Of a stretch of DNA of 35,830 nt, positions 1 through 8,285 are shown one piece after another. The stretch is taken from NCBI GenBank assembly GCA_020352515.1, contig CP070678.1, positions 5,628,377-5,664,206 on the forward strand, given 5' to 3'. The position numbers and the translations under genes were made by a program. Position 1 is the stretch's first letter. Every line of letters starts with the position of its first letter. The notes under the pieces were generated by a model. The model was not told the DNA's origin and made no database searches. It worked only from the letters and a program-made list of their open reading frames with translations. Origin of the DNA: Phycisphaerales bacterium. Lineage in GTDB: Bacteria > Planctomycetota > Phycisphaerae > Sedimentisphaerales > Anaerobacaceae.

Positions 1-611
1 GCGTTGCCAACGAGGTTGTCGATGACGACCGGCTGTTGACGCAGGTGCCTTGCAAGCTTAAGCAGGGCAAGGTACTTCGCAAGGCCGGATTCGATTCGCC
101 CCTCTGCGATATCGTTGTTGGCCGCTCTGACGAGCAAGCGGGCCCAGTCTCGCATCGCTCTCAACCGGTCCATGCGCGTGGGAAATTGCTTCGGGTAGCC
201 GGCAATTGGAAAGCGGCATTCGTTCATGTCTGCCGCCTGCAACAACCCGTCTATCAAGCCCTGCTGCTGTTTGATCCACGCAGCGAGCTGAGGGTTATCC
301 TTGCTGAGCCAGGGCTCGGTCTTGGTCCTGTCGGTCGGATTGTTGGCGATACCCTGTGGAAGGGACGGCTGACCGTATTCTGTCATCAGGCGGTCGTAGA
401 TAAGGCCCGCGTTCTGCTCGTCGGGTACGGCCTGTGCTGCCTCGATTGCCGCCAATCGCGCGGCGGCGCTTCTTTGGTGGAAAAGCCTGCCAACCCAGAG
501 AAGACAAACCGCGGCGACCGCGATTATCGCCACGACGGCGGCCACGCGCGGCCGCTTTCGCGCGTGCTTATGCTTCTCGCTTTTTCCGTTTTGCCCGCTG
601 TTTTGGGACAT
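1..611 (-). CDS. Hypothetical single-pass membrane protein, 5' part only
   Basis: An open frame reads leftwards from an ATG at 609-611 to the window edge without a stop (203 codons). The product begins with a basic, polar cytoplasmic stretch of about 22 residues. A hydrophobic segment follows at about residues 23-42 (AAVVAIIAVAAVCLLW), then a soluble helical region rich in Gln, Ala and Arg containing a WIKQQQGLIDGLL run. This looks like a membrane-anchored extracytoplasmic protein. It starts only 4 bases after the glycyl-tRNA synthetase stop, so the two are probably cotranscribed. The frame is supported by the membrane segment and by third-position GC preference. I do not recognise a family. 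The C-terminus is outside the window. Confidence 0.75.
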   Translation of the reverse strand, partial: MSQNSGQNGKSEKHKHARKRPRVAAVVAIIAVAAVCLLWVGRLFHQRSAAARLAAIEAAQAVPDEQNAGLIYDRLMTEYGQPSLPQGIANNPTDRTKTEPWLSKDNPQLAAWIKQQQGLIDGLLQAADMNECRFPIAGYPKQFPTRMDRLRAMRDWARLLVRAANNDIAEGRIESGLAKYLALLKLARHLRQQPVVIDNLVGN

Positions 612-615
612 TGTT

Positions 616-2094
616 TTACATGTCCAGTTTTTCCCGCAAATGGCCCTTTAATTGGTCCGTTGAGACGCGGACCTGCTCCATGGAGTCGCGCTGCCGGACG
701 GTGACGGTCTTGTCCTCTAAGGTCTGGCCGTCCACGGTGATGCAGAAAGGCGTTCCGGCCTCGTCCTGGCGGCGGTAGCGCCTTCCGACCGCGCCCTTCT
801 CGTCGTAGAAGCAGTTGAAATACTTCTTGAGGTCATCGTATATGTTTCTGGCGATCTCGGGCATGCCGTCCTTTTTCACGAGCGGAAAGACGGCGGCCTT
901 GATCGGCGCGATGGCCGGATTGAATCTGAGCAGGTTTCTCGTCTCCCCGCGGACCTCCTCCTCGTCGTATGCATCCACAAGAAAGGCCAGCGCGCTTCTG
1001 TCAATCCCGGCGCTCGGCTCGATGACGTATGGTATGTAGCGCCTCTTTTGCTCGTCGTTGAAATAAGAGAGCGGTCCCGACTGGTAATCCTCGGCCTCGT
1101 CGGCCAAAGTCACCCTGTTGACGTCCCGGCCGTTCTCGAACCATCTGTTGAGCGTGCGCATGCCGCGCTGGTGCTGCCGCAGGTCGTAGTCAGTTCGGTT
1201 GGCAATGCCCTCGAGCTCCTGCCAGTCCCCGCTGCCGAAGGGGAACAGGTACTCGACGTCAACGCAGCCCTTGGCGTAGTGCGCCAGCTCGTCGGGGTCG
1301 TGCTCGCGGAAGCGCAGGTTCTCTTTGCTGATGCCGAGGTCCAGGTACCAGTTGAAGCGCGCCTCCTTCCAGTGCTCGAACCACTGCTCGTCCGTGCCCG
1401 GCTCGCAGAAGAATTCCAGCTCGGCCTGCTCGAATTCGCGGGTGCGGAAGATGAAGGCCTTGGTCGTCACCTCGTTGCGGAAGCTTTTGCCGATCTGGGC
1501 GATGCCGAAGGGGATTTTGACGCGCGTGGTGTCGAGGACGTTGCGGAAGTTGGCGAAGATTCCCTGTGCGGTTTCTGGGCGAAGCTGCATGGTCATCGAA
1601 TCGTCGACGTTGGCGCCCATCTGCGTCTCGAACATAAGCTTGAAGGGCATGGGCTCTGTGAACCGGCCGACGGTCCCGCAGCTCGGGCAGAGTTTTCGGC
1701 TCAAATCGTGCGCGGCGGCCTGTACCGAGTCGATTGCGACGTGCTCGGTATGCTCTTCGGCGTGCTCTGCATCCTTCTCGGCCAGATGGTCGACCCGTGT
1801 CCTCACGTTGCACTTTTTGCACTCGGCTATCAGGTCGGCGAACTTGTCCGCGTGCCCGCTGGCCTTCCAGACCATCGGATGCATCAGGATGCTGCAATCC
1901 AGCCCCACCACGTCGTCCCGCATCTGAACGACGTTTTTCCACCAGGCCCTCTTGACGTTGTTCTTCAATTCCACGCCCAGAGGTCCGTAGTCGTAGCAGC
2001 TCGCCAAACCGCCGTAAATCTCACTCGACTGGAATATAAACCCCCTTCTCTTGCACAGCGACACAATGTCATCGAGCTTTGTAATCTTTGCCAT
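616..2094 (-). CDS. glyQS: Glycine--tRNA ligase, single-chain (alpha2) type
   Basis: Charges tRNA-Gly with glycine in the cytosol. The 492-residue protein is the class II alpha2-dimer type found in eukaryotes, archaea and some bacteria, not the bacterial alpha2beta2 type. It opens with the typical RRGFIFQSSEIYGG and YDYGPLG segments. Cys92/Cys95 and Cys136/Cys139 (CKKC, CPSC) are placed to bind zinc. Motif 2 lies around residues 205-229 (FRNEV...EFEQAELEFF) and motif 3 at IEPSAGIDRSALAFL. The C-terminus is the anticodon-binding domain. A Glu/His-rich insert (about 107-120) lies between the two Cys pairs. The start has AGGA about 8 bases upstream. It is followed 4 bases later by a membrane-protein gene. 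The identification is secure. Confidence 0.97.
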   Translation of the reverse strand: MAKITKLDDIVSLCKRRGFIFQSSEIYGGLASCYDYGPLGVELKNNVKRAWWKNVVQMRDDVVGLDCSILMHPMVWKASGHADKFADLIAECKKCNVRTRVDHLAEKDAEHAEEHTEHVAIDSVQAAAHDLSRKLCPSCGTVGRFTEPMPFKLMFETQMGANVDDSMTMQLRPETAQGIFANFRNVLDTTRVKIPFGIAQIGKSFRNEVTTKAFIFRTREFEQAELEFFCEPGTDEQWFEHWKEARFNWYLDLGISKENLRFREHDPDELAHYAKGCVDVEYLFPFGSGDWQELEGIANRTDYDLRQHQRGMRTLNRWFENGRDVNRVTLADEAEDYQSGPLSYFNDEQKRRYIPYVIEPSAGIDRSALAFLVDAYDEEEVRGETRNLLRFNPAIAPIKAAVFPLVKKDGMPEIARNIYDDLKKYFNCFYDEKGAVGRRYRRQDEAGTPFCITVDGQTLEDKTVTVRQRDSMEQVRVSTDQLKGHLREKLDM

Positions 2095-2309
2095 GTTGTT
2101 TTCCTAAGAAAAACACTTCCTTCATCAGCAACCCGAAGATCCTAATTGTATTGCAGCCTGTCTCCATTTACAAGAATCGGCTCAAACAAAGCGCCGGTCG
2201 CCATTACCAATGCGGAATTCTTCGGACAATTGCCGGGGCGCACGTGAAAATCGGTCTTTTTTTTCCGGACCGGTGAAATCGAGTCCGATCTGTGGTATGA
2301 TGGGCTTGG

Positions 2310-2339
2310 TTGAAAAAGTGCGGTCTTGCAGAACATAAT
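2310..2339 (+). promoter_or_regulatory. Candidate sigma70 promoter for the DUF4932 gene
   Basis: TTGAAA at 2310-2315 and CATAAT at 2334-2339 are separated by 18 bases, each 5 of 6 to consensus. The implied leader is only about 15 bases and includes the GGAGG site at 2349-2353. An alternative -10 (TATGAT, 2295-2300) lies upstream. Confidence 0.35.
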
Positions 2340-2361
2340 ACAGGCAGTGGAGGACCAACCG

Positions 2362-3555
2362 ATGAACCATAAGGGCGCTTCAGAAAAGCTGTGGCTGACG
2401 CTGGTGCTGTGGTTATCGGCGCCTATCGTATCTTTCGCGGGCCGGGCGGATTCGCCCAAAGAGCCCAATTCGGCGTCTGCGAAACCTGCCGGTGGCGCCG
2501 CGGCGGTCCCGGTCGATATTCGCGTCGATGCGAGGGTGGAGCTGGTGAGCGTAATCTTCCGGCTGGCAGGCAACCGCGAGTACAACAGGTGCTGCATGCC
2601 GGGGTATGTCATGGATATCTCAAGGCATTTCGGCCCGCACCGCGACCATCCGGTCGTGAAGCTTGCGGCCGATCTGCGAAAGAAACACGGGGTCAGCTTC
2701 GATGCGCCGATGAGCCTGGCCGTTCATCTGACCGATGCGAACAGTCTCGCCGAGAGGGTTCCTTTTGAGCCAAGGCCGCCGGGGCTCGATAGGCGGTGGA
2801 GGCCGCAGGATGCGCGGGAGTTCCTCGAAAAGGCCCGCGATTTCGTAAAGGACGCCAACTTCGCAGGATTTGTCAAGACCCACAAGGGCATGTACGACCG
2901 CAGCGCCGCCGGGCTCAGGGATCTTATCGAACGCGAGGGCAGGCTGGATTGGTTCGGAGATTTCTTCGGCGCCCGGCCGAAGACCACGTTTCACATAGCC
3001 ATCGGCGTCGTTAACGGGCCAGGCAACTACGGCCCTCACATCAAACTGCCCGACACCACGGAATTCTACTGCATTCTCGGCGCCTCAAAGGCGGGCACGT
3101 TCGGGATGGGCGAGCCCGTATTCGACAAGAGCATGCTGCCGACCGTGGTGCACGAGTTCTGCCATTCATATACGAATCCGCTCGTGGATGCTCATGCATC
3201 CGAGCTTCAGCAATCCGCCGACCGGCTGTTCGAGCACGTCGGCCGGCGCATGAAACGCATGGCATACAGCAACGCCCGGACGATGATGCGAGAGGCGATG
3301 GTCCGGGCCTGCGTGGTTCGGTACATGCACGCAACGAAGGGAGTGGATGCGGGCGCCGAGCAGACGGAAAGGGAAATCAAGCGGGGTTTTCTATGGACCG
3401 GCGAGCTGGCGGATTTGCTCGCCCGATACGAGTCGCAGCGTCAGAAATACCCAACTCTCGATGATTTCTTTGGCGAGGTCATCTCGTTTTTCGATGGCTA
3501 CAAACTGCCCGGCGACGACGGTCCCGCTTCTGAGCCGCCCCCGGCCGGTGATTGA
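2362..3555 (+). CDS. Secreted putative metalloprotease, DUF4932 type
   Basis: A 397-residue protein with an N-terminal hydrophobic leader (WLTLVLWLSAPIVSFAG) that should direct export. The body resembles DUF4932 proteins: a conserved VELVSVIFRLAGNREYN segment early on, and a zinc-protease-like HEFCH at about residues 264-268 followed by SYTNPLVD. HEFCH fits HExxH, so a zinc peptidase is likely, although the substrate is unknown. I chose the ATG at 2362 because GGAGG lies 8 bases upstream and the signal peptide starts there; an in-frame start at 2326 adds 12 residues without a good ribosome site. It stands alone, converging on the hydrolase at 3626. The family assignment is from memory of motifs. 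Confidence 0.85.
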   Translation: MNHKGASEKLWLTLVLWLSAPIVSFAGRADSPKEPNSASAKPAGGAAAVPVDIRVDARVELVSVIFRLAGNREYNRCCMPGYVMDISRHFGPHRDHPVVKLAADLRKKHGVSFDAPMSLAVHLTDANSLAERVPFEPRPPGLDRRWRPQDAREFLEKARDFVKDANFAGFVKTHKGMYDRSAAGLRDLIEREGRLDWFGDFFGARPKTTFHIAIGVVNGPGNYGPHIKLPDTTEFYCILGASKAGTFGMGEPVFDKSMLPTVVHEFCHSYTNPLVDAHASELQQSADRLFEHVGRRMKRMAYSNARTMMREAMVRACVVRYMHATKGVDAGAEQTEREIKRGFLWTGELADLLARYESQRQKYPTLDDFFGEVISFFDGYKLPGDDGPASEPPPAGD

Positions 3556-3625
3556 AGTGAGGCCACAGCCTCTTCCCACAAGGCCTCGCCCGAAAGAAGA
3601 ACTGCGGCCGGTAGAACAGTACGCT

Positions 3626-4567
3626 TCATCTGTTATTCGCCCGGTTTACAAGGGATGATTCCGCGGGCTCGACCGTCACCGGCTCGTTGCCGTGCGACAG
3701 CGTCCTGCTTTTGCCCCAGTTTTCAGCGCCCGCCTCCAGCGACCTCGCAAAGCCGTACTCGACGCCATCGGCTCGATTGAAAAACGCCTTGCCCGCGTAA
3801 CGCCTGCCCGTGACATATTGGCCCGCGACCGTGGCGTGATACCAGTGCCACGGGAACTTGTGGTCGTTTACCCCGGGGTCGATTCTGGTCAGGTCCACGT
3901 TGTGAGCGTTGGTGAGCCTCATTTGTGTAGTCCCCAGGGTCATGTCCCGCGTGAAATAGTGGTCGGCCCAGAATCTCACGTTGGGGTCCTGCGCGAGGTC
4001 ACCGAGTTTCTGCTCGTCCCAAAAGGGGGGCACATAGGCGTCGAGAAAAGTGAGGTGTATCTGGGCGCCGGTTTCTCCGGCAATGATCTTTGCGGCCTCG
4101 CTTATGACCCAGGAGCCGGCCGAGTGCCCGATCAGGTGAACGTGCTTCCAATTTGGGTTGAGGGCGACGATTTTTTCGCCCAGCAATTCGCCGGCGGTGT
4201 CTCTGCCGTACCTGGCGACGTCGGCCGGATTGACCCGCTGAGCCTGCCGGCGCCAGTCATACCAGCCGCAAAGCCATTGGCGTTGGTCTACCCTGGCGCC
4301 TATGGCCCCGGCAAGGTCCGCCGGCCATTGTGATTTCTCGATCCACCCGTGGGTGGAGACAACGAGATTCGACGGGATTTGTACCTCTACATAATCCTCC
4401 GCCGGGGCCATCCCTTTGCCGTCCGCGCAGAGGTACAGACTGGGCGGGGCGTTTCCGTGGGCTATTATCCATGCACAATTGACTGACGTTTGCAGCAGCC
4501 AGCCCGCGGCAAGTATCGCGGCCGGAATCAGGAGTATGCGAAACAGTTGCCTGCGGCTACAAGACAT
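3626..4567 (-). CDS. Membrane-anchored or secreted alpha/beta hydrolase (lipase-like)
   Basis: A 313-residue protein whose N-terminus is basic followed by a hydrophobic segment (about 9-30), giving a signal peptide or anchor. The nucleophile elbow GHSAG has the presumed catalytic Ser149, preceded by the strand HVHLI. A downstream FLDAY supplies a possible acid, and a late His-rich stretch (DHKFPWHWYH) may supply the base. STHGW near residue 71 could carry the oxyanion hole. This is a serine hydrolase of the alpha/beta fold, possibly an esterase or lipase; substrate unknown. Its start overlaps the preceding ferritin-like gene by 11 bases, so translation is probably coupled. Confidence 0.8.
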   Translation of the reverse strand: MSCSRRQLFRILLIPAAILAAGWLLQTSVNCAWIIAHGNAPPSLYLCADGKGMAPAEDYVEVQIPSNLVVSTHGWIEKSQWPADLAGAIGARVDQRQWLCGWYDWRRQAQRVNPADVARYGRDTAGELLGEKIVALNPNWKHVHLIGHSAGSWVISEAAKIIAGETGAQIHLTFLDAYVPPFWDEQKLGDLAQDPNVRFWADHYFTRDMTLGTTQMRLTNAHNVDLTRIDPGVNDHKFPWHWYHATVAGQYVTGRRYAGKAFFNRADGVEYGFARSLEAGAENWGKSRTLSHGNEPVTVEPAESSLVNRANNR

Positions 4568-4772
4568 TGTTGACTATGTCTATTATTTCCTGGACTATCC
4601 CGGCATGTCGCTCTTCGTCGGCAGCGATGTTGTTGAGCACGTCCGTTGCAGACCGGTCCTCAAACTCCACATCCGAGGATATCTTCCTGTAGAAGTCGCG
4701 TGCGGCCAGCTCGAAGCCCTTCATCGTCTCGAACTCCGCTGCTATTTTAGTTCTAACCGGATTTGCCGCCAT
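4557..4772 (-). CDS. Half-size ferritin-like protein (second half)
   Basis: A 71-residue protein starting at the ATG at 4770-4772, inside the end of the preceding gene (20-base overlap). It contains two predicted helices with ligands of the rubrerythrin/ferritin diiron fold: a FELAARDFY helix (Glu21) and a DEERH motif (Glu53 and His56, fitting ExxH). This is half of the usual four-helix bundle, so it would need to dimerise or pair with its neighbour. The frame extends upstream to 4862, but that part is only antisense-like sequence within the other gene. A frameshift having split one gene is the main alternative. Confidence 0.7.
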   Translation of the reverse strand: MAANPVRTKIAAEFETMKGFELAARDFYRKISSDVEFEDRSATDVLNNIAADEERHAGIVQEIIDIVNNVL

Positions 4773-5022
4773 CGCCGTACTTTTCAATAAAGGCCCGCAG
4801 AATCTCTTTGTGCCGCTCCGTGTCGCGGATAAGAACATCCAGGCGTCTTCTGATTTGCTCAAAGGCGTCGTCCGGAAGGCTTTTCGGCCAGTTAGAGCGA
4901 TCCAGGTAATCCTGATAGATGCTCCTGTGGAGATTGTCCTCCATGTCCATCGCAGAAGCGAGAAAGCCGCCGATTGTCCTTGGCTTGCGGGCGGTCTTTA
5001 AGTTGCTCGAAGTATCAGCCAT
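4753..5022 (-). CDS. Half-size ferritin-like protein (first half)
   Basis: An 89-residue, mostly helical protein. After a basic N-terminus, helix one carries AMDMEDN (Glu28) and Tyr36, and helix two carries RDTERHKEIL. This resembles the first two helices of a rubrerythrin-type bundle, but where ExxH is expected there is Thr68-Glu69-Arg70-His71, so the bridging glutamate is replaced or displaced. The next gene overlaps its end by 20 bases in another frame and supplies a canonical second half. The total of about 160 residues matches one ferritin-like domain. It heads a three-gene overlapping operon with the alpha/beta hydrolase. Likely roles are peroxide or iron handling; no direct evidence. 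Confidence 0.7.
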   Translation of the reverse strand: MADTSSNLKTARKPRTIGGFLASAMDMEDNLHRSIYQDYLDRSNWPKSLPDDAFEQIRRRLDVLIRDTERHKEILRAFIEKYGDGGKSG

Positions 5023-5434
5023 AAGCTCAGGTTATCCTTTCACGGTTCTGTTGTCAATACTGGCACTTCGAAGAATATGTTCGCAGACCTTGCGGATTTG
5101 CACACTAACCGCAGAGCTACACTTGACGGCGTTTCAGTCAGACAGGCTTTACTGCCAGCCGGTCGGAGCGACATTGGAAGCTCCACGACTGCTCAGGCAG
5201 CAAATAAGGCCGCCCGGTACTCAGGGCCGGAAGTAGCGAGGCCGATGCGCCCCAATATGGCCCGATGCGGCTCATTTACCTGCGCGCTTGCGTCAAGGCT
5301 CACTTGCAGGCGGAGGCCACATCTGGTATAAATTTTGCGGCCGGTGTCGGAGTACAGCGTCGGCCTTTTGACCGATTCGAGATCGAGCGTTGAAATACGC
5401 GGCGCGAACGCCGTGGGCTCTGGATTGCATACCG
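5023..5434. other. Divergent intergenic region
   Basis: About 410 bases between divergent operons with no convincing gene. On the minus strand TTGACA (plus positions 5052-5057) is a perfect -35 box; 17 bases on, TAACCT is a poor -10, so the promoter for the ferritin-like operon is only tentative. A sequence at 5220-5241 faintly resembles the tip of bacterial SRP RNA but does not fold as required. The part nearest 5435 should hold the promoter of the metallopeptidase operon; I see no strong boxes there. Confidence 0.4.
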
Positions 5435-6463
5435 ATGGCAAAGACGACGAAAGACTGGGAAGAGCTGGCGGACGATGAAATCCTGAGCATGCGCATCCGC
5501 GACCTCAACCTGCATATCCAGGGCTCGCCCCTCGAACCGCTCATAGACAGGCTCTATCGGGAGCTTGATGCGCAGGGGATAGCCTATCATCCCCCCTGTT
5601 ACCTTGCCGATGAATGGCTCTGCCCCGACAAGGTGCCCATCATCGGCATACCGTTCTGCCTGGCGCATCCCCGGCTCAGGCATATCGAGCAGAAGATAAT
5701 GTTCGAGGTCGAGGGCGGGACCGAACAATCGTGCATGAAGCTGCTCCGGCACGAATGCGGACACGCGCTAAACTACGCCTACACGCTGTACAAAAGGACA
5801 CGATGGCGCGAGCTGTTCGGACCCTTCTCGACGCGATATAGTGACTCCTACTCATTCCGCCCGTACTCGAGGCGATTCGTGATACACCTGGAGGACAACT
5901 ACGCACAGTCGCACCCGGACGAGGACTTCGCCGAGACCTTCGCCGTATGGCTGACCTCGGAGAGCGCATGGGAGCGGAAATACCGCGGCTGGCCCGTAAT
6001 CAAGAAGCTCCGGTACGTGGACTCGCTGATGTCCGGAATAGGGTCGGCGGCGCCGGTGGTCACCGCCAAAGGCACTCCTCCGTGGTCGGCGAGCAGGATG
6101 ACCAGCACTCTGGGCGCTCGTTACGAGCGCAAGCGGAGGGTCCTCGGAACAGAATTCCAGGGATTCTACGACGACTGCCTGAGAGAGCTTTTCCCTGCCC
6201 CGAAGCATGCGGTCGGTGCCGGAGCGAAGGCCTCAAGACTGCTGAGCCGGCACCGGCGGCGGCTCATCGACAACGTGACACGATGGACGGGACACCGAAA
6301 GTTCGACATCCACCAGCTTATCAACAGACTGATGGCGCGGTGCGATGCGCTCGGACTATACGCCGATGCGGCCGAGACCGACCACCTTATGGGTGTCACG
6401 TCACTGCTTACCGCCGTGGCAAGCAACACACTTAGAACCGCAAGGAGACCCCATTCCTCATGA
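5435..6463 (+). CDS. Putative zinc metallopeptidase
   Basis: A 342-residue cytoplasmic protein without a signal peptide. HECGH at about residues 106-110 fits HExxH, and HPDEDFAETFAVWL some 50 residues later supplies the third zinc ligand (a glutamate) in the arrangement of the family annotated putative zinc-binding metallopeptidase. An upstream in-frame TTG at 5390 adds 15 residues; the ATG at 5435 starting MAKTTKDWEEL looks more natural, but neither has a clear Shine-Dalgarno site. Its stop overlaps the next start in an ATGA, so it is translationally coupled to the ATP-grasp ligase. The two genes probably act on the same peptide or amino-acid substrate. Confidence 0.85.
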   Translation: MAKTTKDWEELADDEILSMRIRDLNLHIQGSPLEPLIDRLYRELDAQGIAYHPPCYLADEWLCPDKVPIIGIPFCLAHPRLRHIEQKIMFEVEGGTEQSCMKLLRHECGHALNYAYTLYKRTRWRELFGPFSTRYSDSYSFRPYSRRFVIHLEDNYAQSHPDEDFAETFAVWLTSESAWERKYRGWPVIKKLRYVDSLMSGIGSAAPVVTAKGTPPWSASRMTSTLGARYERKRRVLGTEFQGFYDDCLRELFPAPKHAVGAGAKASRLLSRHRRRLIDNVTRWTGHRKFDIHQLINRLMARCDALGLYADAAETDHLMGVTSLLTAVASNTLRTARRPHSS

Positions 6464-7467
6464 AGCAGAAGCTTAAGATCACGGTTCTGGTCGATACCGC
6501 CACCATCTCCGCCGACGACCCTGATTTTACAGGCGAGCATCAAAGCACCACGACCGAGCACCATGTCATAAACACGTTGCGCAAGCTGGGCCACAATGTA
6601 TCCATTCTTGGGGCGGTGGACGACATTCGAGATATTATATCGGGCCTGACGGATGACAAGCCGGACATGGTATTCAATCTCACCGAGCACTTCGGCGGAG
6701 ATCGCCGGCTGGACAAGAACATCGCCGCGCTTCTCGAGCTGGTCGATGTGCCTTTCACCGGCAGCGGCGCCATGGGGCTGATGCTCTCTCGCGACAAGAG
6801 GCTGTGCAAGCAGCTTATGAGCCTTCACAGGATACGCGTCCCGGACTTTATCTCAATCCCGCCGGACCGAAAGATTCGAATTCCTGCGGCCCTTCGCTAT
6901 CCTCTGGTGGTCAAGCCGGCATTCGAGGACAGCTCCGAGGGAATCTCCCAGGCCTCCTTCGTGACAAACGAAGCGGCGCTGCGCGAGCGAGCGAGCTTTG
7001 TGCATGAAAGGTGGCGACAGCCGGCAATTGCGGAAGAGTACATCGAAGGCAGGGAATTCTACGTGAGCGTGATGGGCAACAAGAAGCTGGTGGTTTTCCC
7101 CATACGGGAGTGTTTTTTCGGCTTCGACCGCAGCAACGGGCCGCATCTCGCCACGTATCGGGTCAAGTGGAGCGCCGAATATCGCAAGAAATGGAATATA
7201 ACCTTCGGCTTCGCCGAGCTCGATGCCCCGGTAGTCAAGAACATCCAGCGTATCTGCCGGAAGGTTTATCATATACTTCAGATCAGGGACTACGGACGCA
7301 TTGACGTGCGGCTGACGCCCGACAACAGGCTTGTGGTCCTGGAGGCCAATCCCAATCCCGATGTCGCCTATGGCGAAGAGGTGGCCGAGGCGGCCGAAAA
7401 GGCCGGGCTCATCTACGAGCGTTTCATCGAACGCATACTGCGCCTGGCGCTGGCCCGTTATGCCTGA
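6460..7467 (+). CDS. ATP-grasp ligase, D-alanine--D-alanine ligase-like
   Basis: A 335-residue ATP-grasp carboxylate-amine ligase. MVFNLTEHFGG and VPFTGSGAMGLMLSRDK (about 70-113) match the N-terminal domain of Ddl enzymes. VKPAFEDSSEGIS (about 151-163) matches the ATP-binding VKPxxxGSSxGV segment. LEANPNPD (about 295-301) carries the Mg-binding Glu and Asn. The reaction should be ATP-driven ligation of a carboxylate to an amine through an acyl phosphate. The Ddl active-site serine loop is not conserved enough to call D-Ala-D-Ala synthesis, and the neighbours (metallopeptidase upstream with 4-base overlap, GNAT downstream) point to a specialised amide or peptide ligase rather than cell-wall synthesis. 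Confidence 0.88.
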   Translation: MKQKLKITVLVDTATISADDPDFTGEHQSTTTEHHVINTLRKLGHNVSILGAVDDIRDIISGLTDDKPDMVFNLTEHFGGDRRLDKNIAALLELVDVPFTGSGAMGLMLSRDKRLCKQLMSLHRIRVPDFISIPPDRKIRIPAALRYPLVVKPAFEDSSEGISQASFVTNEAALRERASFVHERWRQPAIAEEYIEGREFYVSVMGNKKLVVFPIRECFFGFDRSNGPHLATYRVKWSAEYRKKWNITFGFAELDAPVVKNIQRICRKVYHILQIRDYGRIDVRLTPDNRLVVLEANPNPDVAYGEEVAEAAEKAGLIYERFIERILRLALARYA

Positions 7468-7506
7468 GAGCGCCGGGCAAAGCGCCTTATTGTTGGTTGG
7501 ACCACC

Positions 7507-8004
7507 TTGGACAAAGAGAGTATCCAGCTCGAGCCGATGAGGGCCGGCGACATAGACGCAGCGGTCGAGCTCGTCCGAAAAGCCATGAACGAGCACGAGG
7601 CCGCCTGGGCAAGGACAACGCTCGAATTCCACTTCGCCTGTGCCGCCCGCGGACTTGATGACAGCAGGAGCTATCTGCTGTACAGGGAAAACGAGCGGCT
7701 GCTCGGTGTGGTGGGTCTGCATAAGTACATTTGGGGCCCGCCGGAGAATGTCTGGCTCGCATGGTTTGCCGTCCATCCTGATTGCCACGGCAGAGGTGTG
7801 GGCGGCCGGCTGGTCGACTACGTGGAAATGCTGGCGCGCAGGGCCGGCTGCAGGAAATTCTTTGTCGAGACCTACGATTCAACCGCGTTCGACAAGGCCC
7901 GGTCATTCTACCTGAAGAAGGAATTCGTCGAGGCGGGAAGAATCGCCGACTACCTGCCCGACGGCTCATCCATGGTCGTCTACCGCAAGAGCCTGTCCCC
8001 TTGA
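7507..8004 (+). CDS. GNAT-family N-acetyltransferase
   Basis: A 165-residue single-domain protein. WFAVHPDCHGRGVGGRLV is the acetyl-CoA-binding strand and R/Q-x-x-G-x-G/A loop of the GNAT fold; FYLKKEF is the usual C-terminal segment. It transfers an acetyl (or other acyl) group from CoA to an amine. The frame needs a TTG start at 7507 to keep the whole N-terminal strand; an ATG at 7537 would truncate it. It follows the ATP-grasp gene by 39 bases and probably belongs to the same operon, perhaps modifying the ligated product or acting as an amide-forming enzyme. Confidence 0.85.
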   Translation: MDKESIQLEPMRAGDIDAAVELVRKAMNEHEAAWARTTLEFHFACAARGLDDSRSYLLYRENERLLGVVGLHKYIWGPPENVWLAWFAVHPDCHGRGVGGRLVDYVEMLARRAGCRKFFVETYDSTAFDKARSFYLKKEFVEAGRIADYLPDGSSMVVYRKSLSP

Positions 8005-8063
8005 TGACGTCAATCACGGGACCTGCTGCGGCGGGAGGCGGGAGGGATGAACCTCCGGTGAGT

Positions 8064-8285
8064 TTACAGCTTGGGCTCTGCAAATTCCTTGTTTCTGGCA
8101 CCCACGTATTTCTCCCAGAGCTGGCCTGTTGTCGTGTCGAGGATATACACGTACCTGTCGCTCGCCTCGATCTTGAATCGGCGCGTCTGGTTCGCCGGCC
8201 GGTGTGCCGCCCCGAAGGCAAGAAACAGGCCCGCCGCCAGAATCGCGCCGAGCAGGATGCTCTTGAAATCAAACGTCTCTTTCAT
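8064..8285 (-). CDS. Small membrane-anchored protein, 73 residues
   Basis: The frame from ATG 8283-8285 has a strong AAGGAG site 7 bases upstream, which decides the start; the longer frame to 8396 has none. The product has an N-terminal transmembrane helix (SILLGAILAAGLFLAFG) and a short external domain, RFKIEASDRYVYILDTTTG then QLWEKYV. This reads like a membrane-tethered beta hairpin. I know no function. It converges on the GNAT gene and is read away from bioY. Confidence 0.75.
   Translation of the reverse strand: MKETFDFKSILLGAILAAGLFLAFGAAHRPANQTRRFKIEASDRYVYILDTTTGQLWEKYVGARNKEFAEPKL

Noticed and set aside
1048..2145. Long plus-strand open frame of 365 codons
   Set aside because: It is antisense to glyQS, which has full family motifs; the frame is a by-product of high GC.
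3692..4333. Plus-strand open frame of 213 codons
   Set aside because: Antisense to the alpha/beta hydrolase with GHSAG; no ribosome site or family motifs.
5220..5241. Sequence resembling the GGAA-tetraloop tip of SRP RNA
   Set aside because: The 3' side has AGCG and one base too few, the stem next to the loop has a C-U mismatch, and the flanks do not form a long helix.
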